Of a stretch of DNA of 64,000 nucleotides, positions 36,678-49,675 are shown in pieces. This stretch comes from Dillenia suffruticosa (Eukaryota; Streptophyta; Magnoliopsida; Dilleniales; Dilleniaceae): assembly GCA_033439265.1 (NCBI GenBank), contig JAVTVX010000010.1:15407490-15471489 (forward strand), read 5' to 3'. A model generated the notes under the pieces. That model had not been told where the DNA came from and searched no databases. It saw only the letters and a list, made by a program, of their open reading frames with translations. A program made the position numbers and the translations under genes. Each line of letters begins with the position of its first letter. Position 1 is the stretch's first letter.

Positions 36678-39600
36678 ATGTCAGGGAAAGGTGGAAGTGC
36701 TCCTCCGACAACGTATTCGCAATCACCGCAAAATCGAAAGAAGCCCAAATCACTCATCTTCAAAGACGACGATGATTGGGTTCGTCCCGATGGTCGTGGC
36801 TTCCTTCATTGCAGACCTGCTTGTACGTTTTCCTTTCTCTCTCATATTTTTCTCCCCACAATTTTTCGAAATAGTCACTTCTTTCAATTAATCTCGTGCA
36901 TTCTTTATTCATCCCGTCCACTTATCTAATTGGGATTCATGTCTTTTGATGCTGCATTACCAATGGCCAGGTTTTCTATGCATTTTATTTTGGAATATAT
37001 TTGTGTTTCGTTATTCGTTTTGTATATGTAGTATCCATTGTTCAATTGTGTCAATATGTACTTTGCATGGATCTTCATTTCTCTTCAATTATATTTGAGA
37101 CAACTTTGTTTTTGTTAAATTTGATGTTTGATTTGTATGTATTGTACAATATTATTTGAACTCTTGCCTAATCTGATTGAACATGAAACAAGGGAATAAA
37201 AGAATCCGAGTTTCTTATTACAGGATTCATGTGTGTCTGTTGTTGCTATTTTGTCAATGAAAACTCTGCATTTCCCTGAAGCTAAGTCTCCAACCATGAG
37301 TCTAGATAACTGTGTGAATTTTTGGAACTTAGGTTGTCTCATGGAGATCGCTTGGGATGTGTGTGTTTGTGTTATTTGCAGTTCTGAGAACAGGTGTGGT
37401 AAGTGCTGCATCTGGATCAGCATTTGCTGAATTTTGTAACACCAAGGTCATCGTGTCAGTGTATGTCATTTGCTTCATTACAGGTCCTTGTTCATTTTAG
37501 AGTTTTCCATTTTCTGTAGATGAGTGTATAGTAACTAGCAATAATTTTCATATCAGTTGCACTATTCAGTATCATTTTATTCACAAAGCTATTAGAAAGG
37601 AAAAAAAAAATGAAGTACTGGAATTAGAGGATGCAGCATCTGGTTTATTAATTGGCCAAAGAATTGTGAATATTTGTTTCCTCTTCAGGGAAATACATCA
37701 TTCCACAATAGCAACCAGCAAATTTTGTTCTTTAACTATTCACATGTTCTTCCAAAGATCATGCATCAGAACTTGTTTAGTAGCTTTGAATCATTAGATG
37801 TTGGTAAAACTGAAAGGAATCTGACATGTTAGAGGGCGCCATGCATCATGATTTCCCCATAGAACTACCTTTGAAACCTCACAGCTTGTTGACCTTCTCT
37901 TTAATGCTTTTGTGTGTGTGTGTGTGTGTGTGTGTTTGTGTGTTAGATATGGTTTTGCATATTTATGCGCCCTCAAATAAAAGCAGAATTCAAATAATTC
38001 TGTTAATATTAAGAAAAGAGGTTGTTTTTCCATTAGATTGATGCATCCAAATGATTTTGGTTTGTAAAATAGTTTATAGCTCATTAGGTGATTCATATTG
38101 TGAGACATATGAAATGATACCATTTTCCAGAAGTTATGTTTGCTCTACCCCCCCCCCCTTTTTAACACAATGGCTTTGCTTTATGTAGCTTTCAAATCTT
38201 ACATTGGTTTTGGAACATTTTGTTGGTTTTGAGTCTACAGGTTTGGACCAAGGGAAAGTAAGAAATCACAGATGTACAGTGATATTGGACGATTGAATTG
38301 TAATGTTAGTTATACAACTCTTGCTACCCCGGTTCGTGGACAGGTAAGGATATTAATTAATGATGCAGTCTTGATATCATAGGTGTTTCCTGCCTATTAT
38401 GATGCTGCTGGCATCAATACTCGAGTATTTTTTTTTTTCCTTTTGTTCTTAATTTTTGTTTTTGTTTTTGGTTCTGTTTTTGTTGTTACAGTTGAAGCAT
38501 TAGAATTTTGTTTGAATCGTGTGCTTTCATATTGATCTTTTGGTTTAGGGATCAGATCAGAAAGAGCTCTCCTCAGTGCTTCATAAAACATTAGAGGGTG
38601 CAATAATTCTGGAATCTTTCCCAAAGACAACTGTGGATGTTTTTGCATTAGTGTTGGAATCTGGTGGCAGTAAGTTAAAGATGAGCTTTATCATTATAGA
38701 ATCAGTTTTCTTCTTAAATTCTCTGAGGTTTTTATGGGGAGCAATAACATTTCAGATATATCTACCCTCATTTGGTCTAGCTTTACTTTCAACCGTTGAA
38801 TTCTAGCCACATTTTTTGGGCTTGTCGTTCAAATTGAGAAACTTTGAATTTATAAAGTCGAGGCATTTAGAAATCTCTCTCTCTCTCATATGAAGAAGTC
38901 TGCTTTATTTGGTCTTCCTTCATGTTTTCCGCTATTTAATGAACATGCTCATGTTTTGATTTTTGCCTATCATAAGTGCAATTTACATCCCCATGTAGTA
39001 GTTTAGGTTTGCATTCTTGTAGTGATACTTATACTAACTTTAGCCCATGAAGTATCTATTTCTGATCATCATTAAATCCAAGTCTTTGGAAAATAATTCC
39101 TTATATATAGTTCATTGACCACTGATGATGATTTAGAAACAATGTGAAAAGAAATATTTACTAATATTAAGGATATAGGTAGGGAGATTCTTGGTATATC
39201 TAAAGGTCAGGCCCTAATAGACAAGGAATCATGGTGGTGGAATGAAAAAATACAAACTGCTATTCGGACTAAACGGGAATATTATAGGAATCTTAAAGAT
39301 AATAGTAATAGCGATATCTAGGAAAAATATAAAAGAGTAAAAATAGACGTAAGAAAAATTATCTAAGAATCAAAAAGTATAATGTATACGAACTATATAG
39401 GAGATTGGAGACTAAAGACGGAGAAAGAGAGATCTACAGAATTGTCAAGATAAGGGAAAGAAAGGGAAAAAGATTTAAATGGTATTAGGTATATTTAGAG
39501 TGGAACCAATGGTATACTTATAAGAAATGGGGACATAGAAAATGTTGAGAGATTATTTTGATAATATCTTTAATTTTAAGAGTATAACAAATATAAAAAT

Positions 39601-42600
39601 ATCGAGATACCAATATAAGAGATTAATAGAGACTTGAAGCGTAAAATTCGTTCCCATGAAGTAAAAGATACTTTAAAGAGAATGAAAAATAATAAAACCA
39701 TAAGATCTGATGGCATCCCCACAGAAGTGTGGAAATATTTAGGTGAATTTGGTATAATAATATTAACGGATATTTTCAACAAAATTTGGCAAACCAAGAA
39801 ATGCTCCAAATATAGAGGAAGAGTATAATTGTATCGTTATATAAGAATAAATGAAACATACAAGATTGTTTCAACTATAGAGAAATTAAACTTATGAACC
39901 ATACCATGAAACTATTGAAAAGGGTGATAGAGTATAGATTGAAATTGGAGATAAATAAATCTCAAAATCAATTTGGTTTTATGTTTAGGAGATCTACTAC
40001 GGAAACAATCCACTTGTTAAGACATTTGATGAAAACTTATAAAACACATAAGAGAGATTTACATAGGTATTTATTGATCTAGAAAAAACATATGATAGGG
40101 TTCCTAAAGACGTATTGTGGTGGGTGTTGATGAGAAAAGGGATCTCATCCAAATATATTAATTTCATTAGAGATATGTATGAGAGTTGTAACCAATATAA
40201 GAATTTATGAAAATTTGAGGGATAATTTTCTCATTAACATTGGACTCCATCAAGATTCGACATTAAATCTCATTCTCTTTGCAATAGTAATAGAGGAAGT
40301 TACAAAAAATATTCAAAATGATATACCATAATATATACCTTTTGCAGATGACATAGTATTAGTTGATAAAACTAGAGAGGGTATTTATGCTAAATTAGAA
40401 TTGTGGAGGGACACACTGAAATCCAGAAAGTTTAGATTGAGTAGATAAAAAACTGAATATATGAGATATAGGTTTCGCAACAGTCATCCGAATGATAAAA
40501 AAATAATTAGGTTAGATAGACAAGATATACTCAAAAGTGAACGATTTAGATACATAGATTTTATCATTCAAAATGATGGCAATATAGATGAAGATGTGAA
40601 CCATAGGATTCAAGCAAATTGGATGAAATGGAGAAAGACATTCAAATTTCTTTGCGATCGCACGATACCAATGCATTTGAAGGGAAAGTTCTAGAGAACC
40701 ACGATTAGACCTACACTATTGTATGGTACTGAGTGTCGGGTTATTTAACAATAACAAGAACAAAAAATGATCGTAACAGAAATGAGGATATTTATGTGGA
40801 TGTGTGGCAAAACTAAAAGAGATAGAATTAGAAATGAAGATATTTGTAACAAGTTAGGAGTTAGTTCAATTGTGGATAAGATGCGAGAGTGTTATTTGAG
40901 ATGGTTTGGACATATGCAAAGAAGACCTAAGATACATCAGTTAGGAGAATCGAAAATTTAAATATATGAGATCTAGTAAAATGTAGGGGTAGACCGCTGA
41001 AAATTTGGATGTAGATTAATCGTAAAAATATGATAGTTAAGAGTTTAGATGAGAAAATGACTTTGGATAAAAATGAGTGACACAAGAATTTGCACAAATT
41101 AAGTTAACATATTTTATATATATATATTTTTTATTTTATTTTATTTTATTTATTTATTCTTCTTTTTATTATTTTATTATTTTTATTTTTATTTTTATTA
41201 TTTAATTATTATTATTATTTTAATCATTTACAAATTTGTCTCTCAAGCTGCCAAGCTCAAATTATTGGGATTAAAACTCGATTTGTTGTTGTTGTTGTAT
41301 ATAGTTCATGGACCATTTGATTGACATGGGAGACAAGCCCTGGAAATTGGGTATTTTGTGTTGATTATCATATTTTGCTAATGTTTAATCCTAGGTTTGT
41401 TCTTCTCATGTTGATAAGGTTTCTGTTTATAATTGCAGGTGACCTTCCTGTGGTTATTTCATGTGTTAGCCTTGCCCTTGCAGATGCCGGGATCAGGATG
41501 TATGACCTTGTTGCCTCAGTTTCAGTGGTATGAATGAATTCTATTAAACTTTCATTCTGTCTGAACTAAAAGTAGAGCTTTTGAGTTTGTCTTTGCTTCA
41601 AATTTTTGGCATGCTTATTTCTCTTTTCAGTTTCCTTTTTTTATTCTTCTTTGATGCTTAATTCAAATTCGAATCATAGTTGGAAATGGTTATTACAAGT
41701 ATGGATAAAGGGGGAGGACATAGGATAGTGTGGGAGTGCGGGCTGTTGTACATCTTGTTAAAGCAATGTTTTCTCTTCAAATAATTAGAGATCAGAGAAA
41801 AGCGTAATCTTATGAGTGAACACTATATCTGCACAACCAAGCTCAGATAAACATGAGAGATGAGAGATGAGAATGATATCGGCAATACTGCCAATCTAAA
41901 GAATGCTGGCCAGTTAACATCAGGATATCTGCCAACTAAAAAAATTAAATAACATAAGGGTATTGTATACAATCAAAAAAAAAAAAAAAAAACCAAGAGG
42001 ATTGGAACTTGAAACTCTTTAACTGACATTCAAGCCACAACCATCTTCCCCGGAGAAAATAATAATATATCTGTTTCTTCTACTAAGAGGGCAGGATTTC
42101 TTGTAGATCATTTTTCTATGCATAGTCTTGGTCAGAATGTCAGCATTGCCAGGTGTCGACCTTTTAGAGAGCAACGTTTCTGGCATATTCCAAGTTTGAG
42201 TCATTTTCCTCAGAACTTTCCTGTTAATGCATCCAAGGGTCTTGGCTGGAATGGGATGACCAGATCTCTTGGGCTGCGTCATATTTTATGTCCTCTTTTA
42301 TCTTGGTTCGTGTTTGTTGTCTTATATGCGTCGAGAATATTGAGCATGTTATGATATTCAACACATGTACATATAGAGTGTGCCACACATACGGTATTAC
42401 TTCCTACATCTTATGCTTTGTGTTGATAATTGCCTTTTTGCATGTGAAAAATCCAAAAAGATTGACCTTACGATTATTTGCTAAGTAGGAAGATATGATT
42501 GATGACCAAAGTCACATATACGGTTCAAGGTAGCTACATTGTCTTGCATATTTTAGGTTAAAAAATTATTTTAGTAGACTCTTTTACTTTCTTGTCCTGA

Positions 42601-42854
42601 TTATTCAAGTTCCTTCATTGATAGTTTGCCTCCTTTCTGAAGCTGATTGCAGCATAACTGGCTGCCACTTTCTGTTCTTCAAGAGCCATATCAATCTTTG
42701 CTCACTGTCACGCAATGCCTGAATCTTTAATGGATGTTACTGAACAAATATTTCCTCTGAACAGGCAATGCAGCTGTGCCTAGATGCTTGCACGAAGCTC
42801 GGAATGGTTATGAAGTCATGCTTGAAAGACTCCGCTTCTTCTTCACAAGAATAA
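36678..42854 (+). CDS. MTR3: Exosome core subunit MTR3 / RRP41-like (RNase PH fold), apparently missing one exon
   Basis: Exons found: 36678-36822, 37382-37460, 38241-38343, 38549-38669, 41439-41527 and 42765-42854. All junctions keep frame, giving 208 residues. Signature text: [105 protein letters not shown] and the C-terminal [23 protein letters not shown]3 is a catalytically inactive RNase PH-type ring subunit of the exosome, which degrades and trims RNA. Homologues have about 50 more residues between the last two exons (strands around a TGEW motif). I found no such exon in 41528-42764 on either strand. Because both neighbours are phase 0, the transcript would stay in frame but lose part of the fold. 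An intron between exons 4 and 5 hosts a LINE. Confidence 0.85.
37911..37943 (+). repeat. (GT)n microsatellite in an MTR3 intron
   Basis: A nearly perfect TG dinucleotide run with one T interruption, inside intron 2 of MTR3. Confidence 0.9.
39122..41297 (+). mobile_element. RTE-type non-LTR retrotransposon (LINE), 5'-truncated and decayed, in MTR3 intron 4
   Basis: An 18-bp flanking repeat, TATATAGTTCATTGACCA, with one mismatch (39104-39121 and 41298-41315) bounds 2,176 bp. The plus strand encodes LINE pieces in order: [18 protein letters not shown] (linker before reverse transcriptase), [61 protein letters not shown] (catalytic block, about 40338-40370) and a C-terminal segment ending near KMTLDKNE. 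Frames are broken by many stops. The 3' end has an AT-rich stretch, AAATTATTGGGATTAAAACT and a TTG-repeat tail, as in plant RTE elements. The endonuclease is largely missing. The element moved by target-primed reverse transcription and is now inactive. Confidence 0.9.
41528..42764. other. MTR3 intron 5, unassigned insert-like block
   Basis: The last two MTR3 exons are separated by 1.2 kb in which a coding exon is expected but absent. A 17-18 base A run (about 41974-41992) borders a block at 42000-42345 with fairly open frames on both strands. I cannot match this block to any known family, and it may be a mobile-element piece. The remaining text is ordinary intronic AT-rich DNA. Confidence 0.45.
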
Positions 42855-44206
42855 AAAAAAATTTTTTTTTAAGATCCCACTTTATAATTTATACATTATT
42901 GGTAACAAAAATTTTGATGCAGAGGGAGCTTCATCTTGAATTTTGCTTGTTGGATTTCATATGACTCTCTTAGATTCTTCCTTAAAAATTAAGAACCGGA
43001 GTACCTTTGTTTAAAGCCACTTTTGTTGGGACTGCCTTCACATTTCAGATGTGATCTACATCTGATACAAAGTCTCCCTTTATCGTGATTTTTAAACCTC
43101 AAAATGGGGTTGAGAGGTCAAGTTGGCCTCATGACCACCACCCTAATGTGAAGGCTTTGCTTTGGACCCGGCATCTTAACTTTTTTAATCAGAACATTGT
43201 TTGACTTTGGAAATACTTACGTGGTTGCTTAATGTTAAACACTGCAGAAGAGACAGATCAACAACAAATATAAACATTTGTTGGCACAGAATCCTTTTTT
43301 TGCGCCAATCTCTTTTTAAGTCAAAGGTAATTACTTTAAGACACAATCAAGTGAGCACGGCATGTTGCCTCGCCATTAAAGGTCAATGCTGCCTGCTTTT
43401 GAGTCAGGGTCAAATTGAAGAATTCATCCTACAGTGGGCCTAACCAGAAAATTGCTGACACGAAGTCAAAAGCTGATCCTTTTGGTTTGTTCAAGTCACG
43501 GAAAGTTAAATTTTTAATTATTACAGGCAACCCAAAAATCAAATCTTAACAAGATGACTATTAAGAGTAGGGTAAATACAAGTCATGTACAACAAGATTT
43601 ATTTAAAGATTTGTTTAAATTGAACAAAATTTATTGACAGTTTGATTAAATTGATCGGACAACATAAAATCTGATCAATTTAATTCATAATCTATTTAAT
43701 ATATATAAAATTATTGTACTTATTAATAAGTGCTTCGTTTGAAAAAATGAATATTAAAATTTATTGTAATTATATAAGATTTTTAATTTCAAAATATTGA
43801 TACAATGATAGTTTAAAATTTTTAATTTGATAAGAAAGGTAACAAAATAAAAGAAAATAATGACAAACCCAGATAAACTGAGATTTATTTAGGGACAGAG
43901 TGCAATCTTCTGTCCAATATGGCTCTAATTATTTTTGCATGACTTGGTCCTCAGTCCAAAATACTTGGATGGCTGTGACTTCTGTTTTGTATTCTTTTGT
44001 ACGAATTGGTCAATTCGGCAAAATCAGTCTGGATCCCTTCTAGAGTCTCTTTATATCAGGGAAATTCTTTCCGGAGACAAATCCTACTTCTATGATCATC
44101 AGGCCAGCTACTCTTAATCGATCCAATAAAAGGGAAACAAAAAAATCAAAGACTTAATTAATTAATGATTAAATACTGATAACTTCTAAATAAAATTTCG
44201 AATTTG

Positions 44207-44243
<37 letters not shown>

Positions 44244-45638
44244 AAAAGCAAACATCAAGTTTCAATATTATGTATAACAAAAATAAATATAAAAAAATGA
44301 AAGAGTTGTTATATAGATACAAAAAAATCCATAATTACCGAATATCGATAATTTATAAAAAAAATCTATTATAAATAGATATAAAATCAATATAATTTGC
44401 AATTGACTTGTCATAAAGGGTTGTTATATAGGCAAAATAAAATTAGTATCGTACCAAGAAATATAAGATATATTTAGAGTGATAAATTTTAAAATATTAA
44501 ATATTATAATTTAAAAAAAAATGAAAAATGCTGTTGTCATTAAGCTTAAAAATAAAAATTAATAATTTTTTAAAAAACAGCGTCATTCATCCTGTAAAAA
44601 AATAATTTTACATATATTTTTATTTTGATCGGTGGCAAAATATCAGTGGAGGAACTCTCGCATAGTGTCAATAACTAGATATACAAGAACAAACCCGTTA
44701 CGGCCGCCATTCTTAGCCAAACTACTCTTTTTGGCCTGCTAAGGCAAATTTCACTTCTTTCGACATGTCTCTTTCACATTGACTTCATAACTTTTTTCAA
44801 TTCCCTCCGAAAATGGTAGAGTGGGTTAGCGACTCCGTCAATCTTTGAAGTTTTCAAATTGGAAAGAGAACGATAACAATACCATATTTACATTAAACCT
44901 TCCTTATTCGTGGGTGATAATATATCCCTCACTCTCTTTTAACTCTAGTCGGTGCAAACAATCCGCATATCCTAGTCTGTGCTATATTTATAAGAAACAG
45001 CAAAGTGTTCATGATCTAGCCCCCACCCTTAGTGAGACAAAGGCTGGCGGGGGGTCGGACATGCTCTCTCATCATTTCAAAATCTTGTCTACTACATTCA
45101 AGGATGTTTCTTCTCTCTTGTAAGCTCTCTCTCTCTCTCTCCCTCGATCTGGCTCCTCGGTTTGGATAGGGGAAAGGGAGGGGTTTTGGAAATTTGTACA
45201 TATTTTTTGATCTTTAAAAATTCTAACCCGATTCAGAAATTATAATTCAATTTTTAGTTTGACCACTCAACTTGAATTAAGGGTGGTGCGGTATTTAGTT
45301 TTGGGAGGTGTTTCGGTTGAACTAGGAATGATTGAAAACATTGGAGGTGTTTTGGTGAAGTAAGAAATAATGGAATTGAATAAGGGTGATGGTGTTGGAG
45401 TGCGAAAGCAAAAACTTTTAAAATATGGGTTTCAACTTTTGACTTTGGCTTTTTATAAAGTGAAATGTTAATCCCTTTTTCATTGTTTTCACATGATAAT
45501 GATGACGATGACGATGATGGTTGTATTCTATTAGGGTATGATGCTGTACAGAAAGTTGCCTTACGCTTTCCTTCATCTCTCTAGTACAACCTAAGAAGCA
45601 ATCGTTTTCAATCATATCGAGGAGGTTCCAATTCAAAG
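42855..45638. other. Intergenic region upstream of CNGC15
   Basis: AT-rich, with a (TA)n run at 44212-44240 and a (CT)n run at about 45125-45146. A TATA-like CTATATTTATAAG near 44981-44993 could serve the channel gene, but its start site is not resolved. No other gene recognised. Confidence 0.5.
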
Positions 45639-48600
45639 ATGGACAATCACAAAAGCTCTGCTTTGGCTTTACCAACAACAAAGCAGACCAAAGACTTTCA
45701 GAGGAGCTCCTCTGTCTCCAGGAATGATTTTTTTGCTGGAGTCCCAATGGGTCATTCTAGTTCCAAAATCCTAAGGTAACTACCATTTTTATTTTCATTT
45801 CCATTTCTGGTTGTTTGATTAAAATCAAGTTTTGACTATTGTTTTCAATGCTTGTTTCAGATTTCAAGACGATGTCGAATTAGCAAGGCTCCAAACAAGA
45901 GAGAATGTGAAATTCAACCTCGAGTGTTCGAAGGGATCTTCTGAGAATCATAAGAAATCCTTCAAGGCTAAAGTACTACGAAGAGTTTTCTCGGAGGACT
46001 ATGAGAGGGAAAAGAGGAAAATATTGGATCCAAGGGGAAGAACAATTCAAATTTGGAACAACATATTTCTGGCGGCTTGTTTGCTTTCTCTTTTTGTGGA
46101 TCCTTTGTTTTTCTACTTGTTAAGGACCGAGGAGAAATCTTGTATCACAATTGAGAGACACCTTGAAGTGGCGCTTACTCTTGTAAGATCATTCGCCGAT
46201 GTCTTCTACATAATTCAGATTTTTGTCAAGTTTAGGACTGCTTATGTGGCACCATCTTCTCGCGTGTTTGGGAGAGGCGAGCTTGTTATTGACCCTTCAA
46301 AGATTGCTATTGGATATCTGAGGAAGGACTTTTGGATTGACCTTCTTGCTGCTCTTCCTCTCCCTCAGGTATGTATCTGTATCTGCTAGTTAGTTGTTCG
46401 ACTGACATGGGTATATATCTTAATTTTGTCTGTGGTGTTTGAATTTTTCAGATACTATTGTGGTTCATAATTCCCAATGGGGGTTCAACATTAGCAAACA
46501 CAAAAAGTTATTTCTGGTCAATCATCATTTTCCAGTACATCCCAAAACTCTATCTCATCTTTCCGCTGTCCCGTGACATTGTTAAGGCTAACGGTGTCAT
46601 GACAGAAACTGCCTGGGCTGGTGCTGCTTATAATCTCATGCTTTTCCTCTTGGCTAGCCATGTAAATATTTTGCAACTGAGATCCGTAAAAGAGAAATCT
46701 TTAACAATCTTTGACATTTAGTTATTTAATCTTTTTTGTTTGGGAAAAAAACAGGTTATAGGTGCTGCGTGGTACTTGTTATCAATGGAGAGAACGGAAG
46801 CATGTTGGAGGAGTGTATGTGATTCAGCCAAGCCAACTTGTAACTATGGATTTTTCGACTGTAACAGCATTGGAAATTCTGATAGAGATTCATGGTATGT
46901 GTCGAGCAATGTTACAGATCTATGTACACCAGACAGTGGCTATTATCAGTTTGGTATTTATGCCAATGCTGTCACAAATGTGATCGGAATATCCGGGTTC
47001 CTCAGCAAATACTTTTACTGCTTATGGTTTGGTCTGCAACAGTTGACGTAAGTACAAAAAAGTTTGCATATTCAAATCTCTTGCTAAGAAATAAAAGACT
47101 CAGCCCAATTTTTGTTTGCAGTTGTTTGGGCCAAAATCTAAGCACAAGCACTCACGTTGGTGAAATTAACTTTGCCATTCTTATTGCAATCCTCGGATTG
47201 ATTCTCTTTGCATTGCTCATCGGAAATATGCAAGTAAGTTCTATAATGCTACCATGTGACACACACAATGTTTTGTTAAGTCTCAAGGTTTAATGGAAAT
47301 ATTTGGAATTGGGGCAGAGGTTTCTGCAATCGACAACTGTGAGATTGGAAGAATGGAGAGTCAAGAGAACAGACACAGAACAGTGGATGCATCACAGACA
47401 ATTGCCACCGGAATTAAGAGAGAGCGTTCGTAAATATGAACAATACAAGTGGGTTGCTACTCGTGGGGTCGATGAGGAAGCTCTTCTCTCAGCCCTTCCT
47501 GCGGAACTCCGCAGAGATATCAAGCGTCATCTCTGCCTTGATCTTGTCCGCCAAGTAAGTCACCTCATACTATTCTGATTCATCTAGTTGTGTGTATTTC
47601 TAATTAAAAGGGAAAAAAAATGCTATTTCTCATTCACAAGAGCAATATTAATATTCTCTAAATTTTATGTGTTCAATTTTTATCGATTGTGATATATATA
47701 CTTCATAAATTATATAATTTTTCATGTTATTATGAAAACTATAAACTCCGTAAAAATTAGGATTACCTTAATCATGATAGATTGTAAGTAATATTTTTCG
47801 GATCAAATGAAAAATTTTTTAAATTGTTGCGGTTGTAAAATTTAATTCTTATAACATTGCCCATGAATTGCATATCCTATGTATCAAATTTGATACATCA
47901 CAATTTCATTAACTAAAATTCTATACTAAGACAATTCAAATTTCAGCTAATTAGAAAAAAAAAATGTCTTTTTCTTACTAAATTTTAAGATTTGAAATTT
48001 TATTCTATTTGATTTTCGGAAATTAATAGGTGCCCTTGTTCGATCAAATGGACGACCGGTTATTAGACGCAATATGCGAGAGGCTAAAACCGGCATTGTG
48101 TACGCAAGGCACATTTTTGGTTCGAGAAGGCGACCCGGTCAGCGAAATGCTCTTCATAATCCGCGGCCACCTTGACTCGTACACTACAAACGGAGGCCGA
48201 ACCGGGTTCTTCAACTCCTGCCGAATCGGGCCAGCCAGTTTCTGCGGGGAAGAGTTATTAACTTGGGCCCTTGACCCAAGGCCCAGTATCAACCTCCCAT
48301 CCTCCACCCGAACCGTGAAGTCCATATCAGAAGTAGAGGCATTTGCTCTAAGCTCAGAGGACTTCAAATTTGTAGCATCCCAATTCCGGAGGCTACATAG
48401 TAAGCAATTGAGAGACACGTTCAGGTTTTACTCCCCTCAGTGGCGCACGTGGGCTGCATGCTTCATACAGGCGGCCTGGAGGAGATTTAAAAGGCGGAAG
48501 CTCCTGGAGGAGCTCCGGGCAAAAAGCGGTGAACCCGAGGGTGAAGAGTCGTGTTTGTTTCGGTTTGACATTGATGTTCTGCCTCCGGGTTCGGGTTTGG

Positions 48601-48737
48601 CAGCTTACGCCTCCAGATTCGCGGCTAGTATTAGAAGGAATCATCCTGTTGTGGTGGTGGCCAAGACTTCCGGGTCAGTTGAACCCGGTATTTTGTCTAA
48701 GCCTACTGAGCCCGACTTCTCTCTAATTGACCAGTGA
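45639..48737 (+). CDS. CNGC15: Cyclic nucleotide-gated ion channel, CNGC15-like
   Basis: Seven exons, 45639-45775, 45861-46368, 46452-46661, 46755-47047, 47122-47233, 47318-47554 and 48030-48737, join in frame to 734 residues. Best remembered match is Arabidopsis CNGC15: shared KAKVLRRVFSEDYER, ILDPRGRTI, SRVFGRGELVIDP, TETAWAGAAYNLML, TDTEQWMHHRQLPPELR and ERLKPALC. The P-loop reads CLGQNL, giving the plant GQN selectivity filter at about 386-388. The cyclic-nucleotide-binding domain (from about 500) contains FCGEELLTWALDPRP. An IQ calmodulin site (FIQAAWRRFKRR) lies at about 645-656. CNGC15 works at the nuclear envelope in symbiotic and nitrate calcium signals. The N-terminus before FQDD is longer than in CNGC15, so the start is slightly uncertain. 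Confidence 0.94.
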
Positions 48738-49663
48738 TCAACAGGACTTGTTTACTGAACCCAAATGGGGTTGCAAGAATTTGCTGAGACGAGAGCGTTG
48801 TATCGAGCGTTTTTTTTCCTTCCTTTGTTTTGAAAACTTGTGTAATCAAAGTGTAAAAAAGATGATAATTAAATGAATTGAAAATGGTTATTGAATAAAA
48901 GGTGCTGCTTCGCAAGGCTAGCAGAATAGAGGGTTCTTAATTACTTATAAGATGGTGAGGAGAAGCCAATGCGGGCACAGAGAGATACTGAGTTTTGAAT
49001 AAATATAAGAATAAACATTTATATTGTACAATTACATTTTGAATCAGTCAACTTATATTGTATTCTTTAAACATTTTGCTAATTTCAATATTTTGTGGTA
49101 CTAAAATTTTATACATATTTTTTTCTTGTATATCTGGGTCGTATCTTTTTCACTGTCTTGTTGATGGATGTAATTTTCTTTTTTCATTGCCTTAGAAAGA
49201 GAACTTTGTCAGGGGGAAGCTTGTCTCCTCCATCCTCATTGGAGAACAAACTCCCGGCTTCACCTCCATAAATGTAATTGTACTTGGGATGCCGGAAAAA
49301 AGGCCAGAGTTCATGTTCATTTATGAGATTGCACCCTCAATTGGAACATTCAATAATGACCATCATATTTTTTTTTTGGGTACAAATAATGACCATGATA
49401 TGATGATCATCGTGGTATGTCCCCTGGAGAGAAAAATACGATGGCCCACCAACCACCGCAGTTTATAGCAAAGCCCGCAAAACTGGTCCTCGTAGAAAGC
49501 GAAACCCAGAATAGATTTCAACGCTCAAAGTAGTCGTTTAGTTGTGATCTGTCCGTTGGGCCAAGCTCCATCAGGTGCTGAAGATCTTGGGCCGACTTGG
49601 CATCCATGGGCTCAACCTCCAGCCCATGGAAAGATTGCTCTCACTCCTGAGACGTCTTTCGTA
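48738..49663. other. 3' UTR of CNGC15 and intergenic DNA
   Basis: Contains AATAAA-like signals near 48893. No gene recognised. Confidence 0.55.
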
Positions 49664-49675
49664 TTCGCTCGCATT

